Source of the DNA: Alisma plantago-aquatica
Lineage: Eukaryota; Streptophyta; Magnoliopsida; Alismatales; Alismataceae
Direction: 5' to 3'
NCBI GenBank assembly: GCA_963693085.1
Contig: OY856409.1
Location: 237,452,558 to 237,516,557, forward strand
Length of the DNA: 64,000 nucleotides
Each line of letters starts with the position of its first letter. The stretch's first letter is position 1. Under the pieces are notes generated by a model. It was given only the letters and a program-made list of their open reading frames with translations. It made no database searches and was not told the DNA's origin. The position numbers and the translations under genes are program-made. This document shows positions 1 to 11,734 of the stretch, one piece after another.

Positions 1-1025
1 ATTGTGATTTATTACTAAAGTGTTGAGGTATTCAATTCAAGTAACAAATCAACTGACTGGACTCCCAATCGAGCGACTCATATGATGAACCGAACAATTG
101 GAGTGTTAGGTTGATTATATATTTGTATTGGCTGAGTTCTATGTTAACTGGAGTGCCAACTAACCAGTTCATTGAGCGAACTGATCGATTGGTGGCCATG
201 AGATGACTAGATATCTCTATGAGATGTCTGATTCAAGATGTAATTCGATTGCATCAAGGACTAGTGCTGACGTCATGTCAGACATTAATTGGAATAGAAT
301 TTCCAAATACATATGTGATTAGGAAACATGTGAAATGATTGGTTCGCGTTGTGAACCAATTGGATCTCATGTGAACTTATCGGTTTGATTTCTAACGGAC
401 AGTTTTAATGCTCACAAGTTGCAAAATTCATGGGAATTGTGGATCCTTCTACTCCCGCACAGAGTGGGGACCCATACCCTAACCCCTCCTATAAATAGAG
501 GGGTACTGGGGGACTTCCCAACACATACAATTGAGAATCAGTTGCTATGAAAATTATTTTCATGTCTGGTTGTGGTAACCAAGAGAGCCCAACCACATCC
601 TACTTCACTAGGGAGGGACAATGAGGGAGAATTTTGTTCTTATGGGAGAGCAGTTGGTGACTAGTACGCCAACAGAAGGGGACAACTCCTTCCTATCTAT
701 TCTTCTAGAACGACATGAGTTGTTGGTGGTCTGTGTTGGGTACTATAGAGGTAGGAGTCCTTTGGTTGATGCTAGGTGGACATCATCAACTTGTTGTCTA
801 TGGTAATAAACTAGGAGGATGACACAGATGTTGTTTGTGGCGTGAATTTAGACAATGACACACAATAATGACAAGGAGATTTTGTTGGACTTCCTCCATG
901 ACTGGGTATATCCTCGAAACCATCCTTTCCATTATATAGTTATTGATGCAATTTGCTAATTTTATGGGGAATATGTCAGTAAATTTTTTATTTTTGTCGC
1001 TTACCTGATGTCATATTTCCCTATA
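1..1025 (+). repeat. 5' LTR (3' portion) of the copia element
   Basis: This stretch lies directly upstream of the primer-binding site. It has a TATA box (CCTATAAATAGAGG, about 488-501), as expected between U3 and R. The first 250 bases hold several copies of GATCGATTGG/CCAATCGA-like words in both orientations. The LTR start is outside the window. It does not align with the first ~400 bp of the 3' LTR at 5691, as expected if the window opens inside the LTR. Confidence 0.7.
488..501 (+). promoter_or_regulatory. TATA box of copia 5' LTR
   Basis: CCTATAAATAGAGG is a good plant LTR TATA box, about 520 bp upstream of the LTR end. It is inferred to have driven the element transcript. Confidence 0.6.
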
Positions 1026-1026
1026 G

Positions 1027-1040
1027 TGGCATCAGAGCCA
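1027..1040 (+). other. Primer-binding site, tRNA-iMet type
   Basis: TGGCATCAGAGCCA differs from the common plant copia PBS TGGTATCAGAGC by one base in the first twelve. It sits immediately after the LTR and fixes the LTR/internal boundary near 1025. Confidence 0.75.
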
Positions 1041-1177
1041 CGTCAATTTACTATATCTTAGAATTGTCGGTATGATCAGATTTATGGTTTTATATTTTAT
1101 TTATTACATGCGATGCAAATATCTATGTCTGATTAATTACCACATAAATCCCAAAACTAATATATATATATATATAT

Positions 1178-1564
1178 AGTCAGGCTAGAATACACTCGAG
1201 TGTACGGATCGCACGAATACACTCAAGTGTGTTTGCATATCAAGACTATTTTTTGCAAAATGTAAACCATTGATCTTCACCGTAATACTATAACTAGGCT
1301 ACATACAAATTTTGAGCCCATTTGGATGAGTGTAAGTCACTCATGCAAGGGCAAAAAAATCGACACGCGAAACTAATTTGAAATGCATAATTTTTGCGGT
1401 CTTCATAACATGAGCTATACATATCCAAATATGCTCAAATTTTGCACATGAGTTGTTCACGAGATTTTTAAGAAGATCAATGGATTAGATTTTCAAAAAA
1501 ATATTGCATCATGAAAAACTACTTGAGTGTATTCCGCTCCGGATACACTCGAGTGTATTCTAGC

Positions 1565-1570
<6 letters not shown>
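1178..1570. mobile_element. MITE with long terminal inverted repeats, in the copia leader
   Basis: The first 27 bases (1178-1204, beginning AGTCAGGCTAGAATACAC) are the exact reverse complement of the last 27 (1544-1570). The match continues imperfectly to about 50 bp, through a second AATACACTCAAGT block on each side. Each inverted repeat contains TACACTCGAGTGTA, itself a perfect 14-bp palindrome. At 393 bp with no ORF this is a MITE. It lies between a (TA)n tract on the left and a (CT)n(AT)n tract on the right, which hides any target-site duplication, so the superfamily cannot be assigned from TSD length. Confidence 0.85.

Positions 1571-1630
<60 letters not shown>
1571..1630. repeat. Compound microsatellite (CT)15(AT)15
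   Basis: Thirty bases of CT are followed by thirty of AT, starting exactly at the right end of the MITE. A (TA)9 tract at 1161-1178 abuts the left end. Confidence 0.95.
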
Positions 1631-1633
<3 letters not shown>

Positions 1634-2199
1634 ATTTACACATATCGTCCTAAAATAAATTGTTAATAGTGGATGTGTAGCATGGTTATGTCCAATTATC
1701 CTAATTATCTATGCATGGTGGTTGTGTGTTTATTTCATGTTATATCTCGATTTGCATATCGAGCCTCTATCATAATTTCTACATGTAAAATTAGTTCTCT
1801 TATACCTTTGCTCCCCTGAAATGTAACTCTAGGTTTTCTCCATAATCATGTAATAGTATGATAGTTTAATTTTCTTGTTACGATGAAGAAGAAGACGATC
1901 TACCACAGACCAACTGGGCGTCTCATAGCCCAACAGATCGACTAGTGGTGCTGAACCGATCGGTTGGCGGTTTTGAGCAAACTGACTTGAAGACCGACGA
2001 GAACCCTAAAGAACAAGGCGGACCGATTGGCTGGAGCAATCAGACTGATCAGATGATAGACATGAATTGACCGTCTGGTGCATCCAACTGACTGTCTAGA
2101 GGAGCCCAGACATCGTTTGGATAGGAGACCAGACGACCAACCAACCAGCCAGAAGGTGGGCCGACCAATTCAACATTTAATCTGACATAAGGAGACTCA

Positions 2200-2570
2200 G
2201 TTGAGGATCATTTGCTTAATATCATTGGACATGTGTATCATCTTGAAGAATTGAGATTCTCTTTGAGATAAGAGTTGACCATGGATATGATTCTAAAATT
2301 ATTTCCAGAATCATATAGCCACTTTATCGCATGTTATCATGTGAATAATATGGTTTCCCGATGTTAGATTTGCATGCTATATTGATTCAAGCTAAAGCAA
2401 GATTGAAGAGGGACAAGCCCGTGATGGTGATCAATGGAACTGAGTCCAAAGATGAAAGCAAGGCTGAGAAGACATCTAAGGCCCAGACCAAATCTAAATA
2501 TTCAACACTCAAGATCCTTTGTACTTGAAGGAATTTAATAAGAAGAAGTTGGGGATAGTGATCTCCACTT
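2200..2570 (+). pseudogene. gag remnant of the copia element
   Basis: In translation this stretch gives words typical of copia gag, such as LFPESYSHF followed by an LVQAEA-like helix remnant, then a lysine-rich part (near 2427-2500). It ends just before the protease remnant. It is broken by stops and indels, has no full reading frame, and no CCHC knuckle is recognisable. Assignment rests on position plus short matches. Confidence 0.55.
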
Positions 2571-2599
2571 CACGCATATACATTATAGGAATAAACTTA

Positions 2600-5500
2600 T
2601 CTACTTCTTCATCATGAGTACTTGATGTCAGATGTGGATCTCACATATGCTAAAATATGCAAGATCTAAAAAGAAGTAGGCCTTTGGAAAAGGGTGAGGT
2701 TGAACTACGAGTTGCAAACAGTGCAAGAGTTGAGGCCATAGTAGTTAGAACCTATAGTTTATCTCTTCCCACATGGCTTGTAATAGAGTTAATGAACCAC
2801 TATTATGTACCTTCCATAAATAAAAACATTATTTATGTATCTTGTATGAACAAGGATGCATATGAATTTTATATTAAGAATGGTCAATGTTCTATTTATA
2901 AAGATGGAGTATTTTATGGCAATACCCCAATGTCTTACAGTTTTTATCTGTTAGATATAAAGACAAGTGTATATAATGTAAATACCAAAGGCTAAAACTT
3001 AACAACTCAAAGAAAACATACATTTGGCATTATCGTCTAGGGCACATAAATGAGAATGGCATATCTAGACTCCAGAAGTATGGTTATCTAGACTCTTTTG
3101 ATTTTGAATTAATAAAGACATGTGAGTCCCGTTTGTTGGGAAAGATGACCAAGTTCCCCTTCACTGGTAACAATAAGAGGGCTAGTGATCTACTACGACT
3201 CATACATACTGATGTATGTGGGCCTTTTAAAACAACCACTAAAGGTGGGTATGAGTACTTCATTACCTTCACTGATGACTTTAGTAGGTATGGCTATGTT
3301 TATTTAATGAAACACAAGTTAGAAACTCTTGACAGGTTCAAACAGTTTATGAATGAAGTATAGAACCAACTTGGAAATAGTATTAAGGTACTTTGTTCTG
3401 ATCAAGTTGGAGAATACTTAAGCTAAGAGTTTGAGGACCTTCTTAGAGCCCATGGTATTGTATCTCAATGGACTCAACCTGGAACACCTCAACATAATGG
3501 TGTACTAGAGAGAAGGAATCACACATTGATGTACATGGTGTGATCAATGATGAGTTTAGCTAATCTTCCAACTACCTTCTGGGGTTATGCTCTTGAAACC
3601 CTCACGTTTACACTAAATTGAGCACCATCTAAATCGGTTTAAAAGACACCATATGAGATATGGACTGGGAAACGTCCCAATATGTATTTTATGAGGATAT
3701 GGGGATGTGAAGCTTATGTTATGAAGATGTTTCTTGAAAATCTAGGCCCTAAGTATGATAAAGTTGTTTTGTTGGATATCCTAAGGAAACTAAAGGATAC
3801 TACTTTTATTCCCAATCTGACAACAAAGTGTTTGTTTTGAGAGATGTTGCATTCCTAGAGATGGATTTCATATCCAAAGGAAATAGTGGGAGGAAAGTGG
3901 AACTTGAAGAAGTTTGAGACCAACAAGAAAACATTGAACCAATATATGTACATGAGGAACAAGAAGAATCACAAACTGTTGTGGAATCTCAAATTCCTCA
4001 AGTAACATAGGGACCTCGTAGATATAATAGGACTCGCCTTGAACCAGAGAGATTTGGATATATTGTGACTCAGGAAGGTAGTGAATTAGTCATAGATTAT
4101 GATCCAATATCCTATCTAGATGCTACTAAGTGACCATAATCTGAGAAATGGCTTGAGTCCATGAGATTTGAGTGTATACCAACAAGGTATGGACCTTGGT
4201 GGAACCACCTAAAGGGGTAAATCCCATAGGGTGCAAGTGGGTCATAAATAAGAAGACCAACATGGATGGTAAAGTACAAACCTATAAGGGTACATTGTTT
4301 GCAAAGGATTTCAGACAAGTTCAAGATGTTGACTATGAAGAAACCTTTTCTCCAGTGACCATGGTCAAGTCTATCTGGATCATGCTTGCTATTGCAACTT
4401 ATTATGACTATGAGATTTGAAAGATGTATGTTAGAACCACATTCCTTAATGGTAATCTTCTTGAGGATGTGTACATGACACCACCTAAGGGTTTTATAAA
4501 TCCAAAGGATGAAAATAAAGTTTGTAAGCTACAAAAGTCAATCTATGGATTAAAGCAAACATCTCAGAGCTGGAAACTTCACATTGATGAGACAATCAAA
4601 GAGTTTGGCTTTATTCAAAATGAATATGAACCTTTTGTGTACAAGAAGGTTATTGGGAGCATAGTGACATTCCTCATATTGTATGTAGATGACATACTAT
4701 TGATGGGGAATGACATTCCTACACTACAAAAGGTAAAGACATGGATGGGAAACATGTTTCTATGAAAGACTTGAGAGAAGCATCCTACATCTTAGGGATT
4801 AAGATCTATAGAGACAGATCCAGAAGGCTTCTTAGATTAAGTCAAAGCACATACATTCAAAAACTGTTGAAGTGGTTCAGCATGGAGAACTCAAAGATAG
4901 GAAACTTGCCAATGGCCCCATGCTACATGGAGTAATCATCTCTAAAGTTCAATGTCCCAGTTCTTGTGAAGAAAGGGAACACATGAGCTTGATTCCATAT
5001 GCCTCTACAATTGGATCAATCATGTATGCAATGTTGTGTATCCATCCAGACGTCTCATATGTCGTGAGCATAATGAGAAGACATCAGTCAGATCCAAGTG
5101 ATGCTCACTAGATAGCTGTGAAGAACATCCTTAAGTACTTGAGAAGAACTAATGATCAGTTTCTTGTCTATAGTGGAGAGGAATAGTTGGTGGTAAAAGG
5201 TTACACTAATGCAATCTTCCAAACTGATAAAGATGACTACCAATCGTAGTCAGGATTTGTGTTTTTTGTGAACAACAAAGATGTAAGATGGAAAAGTTCC
5301 AAGCAAGAGACAGTTGTCAGTTCTACAACAGAGGTTGAGTATATTGCTGCATCAAATGCAACAAGGGAAGTTGTATGGATCAAGAAGTTCATTTCATAAC
5401 TTGGGGTGATTCCAAGCATTCGTGATGCAATTGAGTTATATTGTGACAACAATGGAGCTATTATACAAGCTAAGGAACCCATATCACATTAGCATTCTAA

Positions 5501-5640
5501 GAATATACAAAGGCAGTTCCATCTCATACGAGAGATCATACAATAAGGATATGTAAAGATTTGTAGAGTACCAACTGACAAAATTTTGTTGATCCCTTGA
5601 CTAAAGCACTTTCACAGAAGAAGCATGATGGTAATGCCAG
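2600..5640 (+). pseudogene. pol remnant: protease, integrase, RT, RNase H (copia)
   Basis: Domains in copia order. Protease near 2609-2790: aspartate in VLDVRCGSH, with the preceding Trp codon now TGA. GAG-pre-integrase near 2800-3150: WHYRLGHIN keeps the two histidines, but the first of the two paired cysteines that follow is intact and the second has become Arg. Integrase core near 3190-3560: HTDVCGPF, SDQVGEY and QHNGVLERRN supply the D, D and E positions. Reverse transcriptase near 4172-4900: YVDD is present at about 4681. RNase H near 5200-5560: KSSKQETVVSSTTEVEY and YCDNNGA. Many stops (for example at 3361, 3424 and 4418) and frameshifts show it has been non-functional for a long time. 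Confidence 0.88.
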
Positions 5641-5690
5641 ATCACTTAGATTAAAATTCATGGGTTATTATCTCTAAGTGCGATTGGGAG

Positions 5691-6110
5691 TCTATTGGTA
5701 TGTATGCCCAGAGATCCAATCATATGATCTTTGTAATGAGATAATTTGTATAAGATTTTGATAAATAATAAAGGCAAGGTTCCAGTTTATTCTGTTTTAT
5801 TCAGTTATGAGATAACGAAGATGGTATAAACATCATTACATCAAGTACTACGAAATAAATGCCATCTGATCCATATATAATGAATGTTGTCCATTGATAA
5901 GTCTGATTGTGTGGTTTATGAGCCTTATATGATGAGAACTAAGCCTTTGGGCTTGAGCTAAAGCATTGTTAGGACAATTTTTTAGCCTTATCAAGAAGTT
6001 TGTGACATGATGAGATGAGAATTATGCATTGGAAGGCAAACTATCTTAGTTGTGATCAGAGTGTACCAAACTATTGACTATGGTTGGTTATCCTTTGTTT
6101 TGTGTATATA
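5691..6110 (+). repeat. 3' LTR (truncated) preceded by polypurine tract
   Basis: After the RNase H remnant a short purine stretch (GATTGGGAG, 5682-5690) is followed by TCTATTGGTATGTATGCCC. This reads as a copia LTR start (TGTTGG...TATGCCC) with TG mutated to TC. Recognisable LTR sequence fades around 6110 without reaching the TATA-bearing part seen in the 5' LTR, so the 3' LTR is truncated. The right limit is an estimate. Confidence 0.55.
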
Positions 6111-9100
6111 TGATATTGCTTAGCAGAACATTGTCCCCTTTATACAGTGCATTACATGAAAATCTATTTCTAAGATCACCAAGTTGAGCAAGTTACATAA
6201 TAATATAAAAGAAACCCAACTCAGTTAAGATCCTTGACACCATGAGACTTCCTTGAATTCCATACTATTATGAAAAAGGGGGTATGTCTCACATTGGATG
6301 AAGTCCACATGGAGATGAGTTTGGAGTATATTAGACCTTAAGGAATAATCTTTTGAAGGATTAGGGGAATTTTCATAAAGGTGGAAGTGAATATATGATA
6401 TGATAACAATAAGTATGACATTCTATGAGAAATGAGGTATGATGCTATTATGATGTATGCAATATTGAGCCCCGACCTTGTACCTAGGTGTGAACAAAAG
6501 GTAGAGTATCTATAAGATCCTATATGTTCTCGTGGCAAACTTGGCTTTTGTTTTAGTTATATTAGGAACTCCAACTAAACCATAATGTATGGATGGTGAG
6601 TGGTACACATGGTAATTCCATGATGACGTCCTATTTTATAGGTATAAGTCAAGTCCATTCAGGGAAAAGCAACATACGTGGACAAGGTGTTTGGGTTTCT
6701 ATGATTGTTATGAATGTGTATAGCCTTGTTGTAGGTTTCTTGATATAGAATGGATATACAAAAGTTATGATTTTACATTCCTTGCAATGCAATTATATTT
6801 CTTATTCATATTCATAAGTTAATCTTTCCAATATATTGGTATTGCCTCTCAATTTTAGTTGAAAGATAATTTGTTCATCATGCTTTTATAAATGCTTAAC
6901 TTTTTGAGCATTTTTTAAATAGAAGAAAGTGGATGACACAAAGTTTGATTTCTATTATGTGTGTTAAATCCCTTAGACATTTAATGGTAAAAAAATGTAC
7001 ACATTTTTAGGTTTAAATCTTGAATGAGGATGCATCATCTTGAGCTATGTGCCAAGTATCTATGTTAGGTAATGCGTTGGTGTTTGATTTGTCTAGTAGT
7101 TCATGTATTGAAGCTCTTTGGGAAATTTGTGATTTTGGTTTGATGTGGTGATGATTCATGTTATAAATTGCTCTTGCATAAGTGATCCTAGGTTCTGATA
7201 AGCATTCCATGTTGGAATTTGTAAAGCACTCATGTGATAAACTATTGATAATGTTAGGTGACAAATTCTAAATCTAAACCGTAATTTTGATGATGCAGAT
7301 ACGATGTTAGATATATTTTATTTATACAATTGCCTTCCATGATTGAATGATGTTTTATTGATATTGTCTAAGTTTTGGGATTAATATGTAATTCAAATCT
7401 TGGGACTATATCTAATAATCAAGATTTGACTGGTTATTAGGGCAGTGCCCAACTTCTTAATATCTGAGCTTAGGTTGACTTTATTTAGGAACCCCAAATG
7501 GTTTCAAGTCATCTTCCTAACCAAAAATGTATATTATCTCTGAAGGGTTAATAAGCATTTAAAGATAAAAAGAAATAAGAAAAATAATATGTGAATTGGT
7601 TTAAGGAAAAGAAATGTTAATGGATCATACATAGACATATCATAGTAATTGATAAGAATGTATAAAGTAAATAAAATAGGCAAGTTGAATAAGAACTAAG
7701 TTTGAAACTTGTTTCTCATAGGTAATTTGACTAATAAATGTGTAAATCACCCAAGTGATTATTGGAAAATTTAACAAGAGGAATACTGATCCATCCATAC
7801 TTAGGTACCTTTGATTGATATTTGAGCAGTAGAGGAGCTCACTATTTTTTTTGGCTAAAATCAATCAAGTTTCCCTATCTAGGTAGTCAAATACTAACAT
7901 GTAGATATTATAATCATACACGAGGTAAATATGGGAATAATAAAGTTGTATGCAAAGATTTTTCTAATAAGCACATGTGGTAATGGTGAAGAAGATATTA
8001 GTAATGTAATAAATTAATGAATGACTAGATGGTATACAAGTAATTAAATTAAATAATGCCGCATGAGGAAATAGTTTGAAATGGAAGAGCAAGAGCACAT
8101 AATTAGAATAGAAATCGGATGAAATATGAATAATTAGAAGAGAAGCTTACATATATTTAAAAATATGTCACTTCTAAGTGGATACCTCTCTTTTACTAGA
8201 TATGTGTGTGGAAAGAGGATGGAGGACAAAGATTATACACATATGATGCAATATGCTGTCTTAACGCTTGCAACATGTAATTTTAGGCATTTTCCATCGA
8301 TATATTAATGTTTTCCCCAATTAAAAAAATTTAAGCAACACCATATTTAGTAAAAGGTTGAAATTCCTTTATTTCATTGTACATGGCGGGTAAAGATTGA
8401 CTAAGCTATATTCATGATGGAATATGAGTTTACAATTTGTTTCTATGTAAATGCTTGGATAGATTTATTTTCTAGTGAAATAAATAGCATTGGTCTTTTC
8501 ATAACAAAGTAAATTTTATTAGTTGTGACCTACAAACATAACTTATACCAATAATTCTACAACAATAATATCTACCTCTATTTTTAAATAAATATAATAC
8601 AACTTCAATGTATTTTCCTCAAGCAGACAAAGTCGTATGAACGTGTATCATTCGTGTTCATTTTTAGTACAGTAATTTTTACTAACTACTTCTAGTTAGC
8701 CAGACAATTTCATAGTTTCCCAAAACTCATATGACAAAAATATACAACATATGGGTGACAGTCGTTAGATTAATTTGGATGGATATAATATTGTGGAAGC
8801 TAATGCAAAAGAACTTGGGGACATCCAGGACAAGGGTTCGCAACCTAATTTCTTCCATCCACAATCCTAGCCGCCTCTACAGGGATCTGGAGATAGAAGT
8901 TATTGACTTGATTATGGAGAAGAATTCTCCTGGAGAACACAACTAGATATTACAACTATCATTTAGGTAGTTGTGAGGAGATCACTAAGCTTCTCCTCCA
9001 TGACTCTATATTCTCCATGAGCTTCTTCTTCACTTTCTAAACATGATAAGATAGTAGATATTTTTACTGGAACACGGGAATTAGTCTCATTGTCTGTACT

Positions 9101-9739
9101 TTATTTCTATATTATTAATTGTTATTTGTATGAACATCTAGTTTGATACTCAATTGTTTAATGCTTGCTTTATATTCTGATGATCTATCATGCATGATTG
9201 TTATAATTCTAGACATAGAGACCATGAGATATAGGATTACACCAAACAATATCATTGAACCATGGATGAGACCATGGAATGGTGTTCTGTGAGAAGACAT
9301 ATTAAGGATCCATAGGTAACAAGACCTCAAGTCTATGGGGAGATTCATCCATATGAATTCCATCCTACTAAAAGATATGAAATCCCTTGACCCTATCTAG
9401 TATTCATATAAATATATGATGCAATGTGTAGAATAATTACGTAGGCAGCACCCTGTCATTCTAGTAGTTTAATCATAGCATAAAAATAATTTTTTTACTT
9501 AGTTTATTTTTTCTTGCTTAGTTAATCTATTTATTTAGACAATCTTTAATAAAAGCACCATCTTTAGTTAATTTTCATTAATTAGGCTAGAAATTCATTT
9601 TGTTCTTAAAAGTATCGTCCTTTGGGTTCAATCCTAAATAGATACTTAGATAAGACCTATCCACCTGCGAGTGGTGATTATTACAAGTTAGATTAGGTAA
9701 AACCTAAGAACTTATTCCTAGGTGATTTCTTATTCTATT
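6111..9739. other. Unassigned AT-rich intergenic DNA with repeat debris
   Basis: No convincing coding sequence: the open frames here are short, in random frames and without recognisable motifs. The only recognisable item is a Tekay-like LTR-end/PBS relic near 7390-7476. The sequence looks like old, mutated intergenic repeat DNA. Confidence 0.5.
7390..7476 (+). repeat. Relic of a Tekay-like LTR end and PBS
   Basis: The words before 7457 (GGACTATATCTAAT...GGTTATTAGGG) follow the same order as the end of the large Tekay-like LTRs at 18100-18154 and 30670-30723. They run into TAATATCTGAGCTTAGGTT (7458-7476), which resembles the PBS TGGTATCAGAGCCTAGGTT with four mismatches. The flanking DNA is too diverged to define an element. 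Confidence 0.35.
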
Positions 9740-10650
9740 ACCCATCACATACAACATCACCATGAAACTATCGAACCTTTTCTAGCTCAATACAGTGCAC
9801 TAGTGGTGGTGTGGAGTTTGGAGTAGGTGCAGTTTAGATAGGAGAAAGTGATATTCACAATTGGAGAGGTACTCAAGGGATGAGGATCTCCAAGAAACAT
9901 GAAGGACTGATTTTTCACACTCCACTGGTTAAGTCAAGGCCTGATCTCCATAGTGAGGTCTCAAAGTTTGAATCTTGTATTTCAAGTCTGGGAGCATACT
10001 TCAGTGCTTAGCACCACAATCAAGCATAGGGGAAGGTATGTCACAGTCTCTGAAATGGTAAAACTACAACTAGTTGAATGTAGTGACTGAAGGATGATCT
10101 CTAGAGTTTGGTATGTAGATAGAGGAAAAAGAGGGTTGGGTGGAGATGACAACAAGGATTTGGGTTCAATAGATAGAGGAAAAGGCAATCGAAGGAGGCA
10201 TTGATGGTGTCATTTATGTTTCATATGATTTGGAGGTGTTTAGGTGGTGGGTGTGTGGAGGGGTGACATGAATATATTCACATGAGAAGCGGGAATTTTG
10301 AATTATTAACCATGAGTAAATCATGGATTTTTGTGTAAAGGAGATTATGTAAGATATGTTGGAGTTGTTATGAATGTGAAAACAACTATGGAGGGAGCAA
10401 GGTATGAATTTTTATCCCCATGATACTATTCCTCTATTTCTCTATGGAATCCAGATGAGGGAGATGACCTCCCCTCTCATAGTGTCACCCAGAGTCAGAT
10501 CTAACTCCAAGTATGCTAGATGAAAATTTATTTGAGTGAATGTATTGGTTAATGTATTCAATTTCTATGAGTATAATCAAGTTTGAAATTGAGGGTTTTA
10601 GTTATCTTGATGATTTTAATTTAGATATCTTAATTTGAATTGGAATCTTA
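9740..10650. repeat. Diverged copy of the 1.7-kb repeat family
   Basis: It shares ordered blocks with the two units at 58.3-61.2 kb. Examples are ACATCACCATGAA...CCTTTTCTAG near 9752, TTGGGTTCAAT...GGAGGCA near 10158, and GTGGAGGGGTGACATGAA near 10254. Identity is clearly lower than between the two tandem units. No protein function is recognised in the family. Confidence 0.55.
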
Positions 10651-11700
10651 TCGACATTGTACTCCCTAAAATTCAAAGTAGATATAGATAAGATTAATAA
10701 AGAGTTAACTTATAAAATATAATTTATAACATCCTCCACTCCTTATAAAAAATTTGTCTCTAAAAATTTTCATGCATTATCAAATAGTTAACGAACCTAT
10801 GATTTGAATCATAATTGAGTTCTCACTTAGCATCATTACTATCATGGTGTTGTGAGGTCATTTATACATTTATGATATGATCAATTTAAATCATGATTGG
10901 GATAATTACCTTCCACATAATAACACTTGATCTCTTCACATTATGCATGTTTCATCTGATCCAATGCCTGAGAAATAGGGGTGGGACCCAATACAAGACC
11001 TATAATGAACTATGTCTTACAATATAGAGGCAACTTGGGAACTCCTCCTATCTTCGAGTACTCTTTCACCACATCTAACTCTCCAGGGCTTCAAACCCAT
11101 GATTTGAGAGTCCAAATGTATCAAGATATGTTTGCACCCCTTAAAATTCACAATATGAAGTTTAATAAATGATATCATAATATTTAAACTTTGTTCCTTT
11201 GTTAGAGGAAAGATAACAGTGGGATAATTAGAAATAAAAAAATTCACTTTCTTGGCTCTACACTGGAAAATATCATAATGATTGTACAACCTAAACATTA
11301 TTATGATAAGACCAAAGTCCTCCATGTTTAACATAATGATTATTGGATTCTAGTTGAGTCCTATGAAAATAAACAAAAACGCTCTCTCTACTTGACATGA
11401 TGTATAGATCCTCCCACTTGAAGATGATACACCTAGAATATAATGAAGATTTTTGAGATTTAATTTGAACATAGTTGCCATATTTCTAGTAATAAATGTG
11501 TGAGTTGAAAACAAATCGAATAGGGTGATTACATGTTTATCATTTATATATAGTTGAACAATACAAGATTACAATTTTTAAGTTTTTATGTTTAGATATG
11601 TTATCTAAAAGTTACATGAATCTAATATTAAATTCAAACTAGTTTTTATTTTTCCTAAAATTATTTTACACTGATTGCATAAAAAAGGTATGATGGTGAT
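10651..11700. other. Unassigned intergenic DNA
   Basis: AT-rich sequence. The short frames here have no recognisable domain, RNA gene or element boundary. I see nothing to annotate. Confidence 0.4.
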
Positions 11701-11734
11701 CAGATTTGGACCTATTGACCATGGAAGGAGATCA

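Larger units (their letters stand above)
1..6110 (+). mobile_element. Decayed Ty1-copia retrotransposon (Angela/TAR-like), left end outside window
   Basis: Seen in order: the 3' part of a 5' LTR with a TATA box, a tRNA-iMet type PBS, gag remnants, and protease, integrase, reverse transcriptase and RNase H remnants in the copia order, then a purine stretch and the start of a 3' LTR. Stops and frameshifts break every domain, so it is a fossil. The RT and RNase H wording (LYVDDILLMGND, SSTTEVEYIAAS, LYCDNNGA) resembles the Angela/TAR branch. The 3' LTR loses recognisable LTR character near 6110, so the right end is approximate, and no target-site duplication can be checked because the left end lies outside the window. 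Confidence 0.85.

Noticed and set aside
9115..9363. 82-codon minus-strand frame
   Set aside because: No recognisable domain, no partner copy in the window, start and context not convincing.
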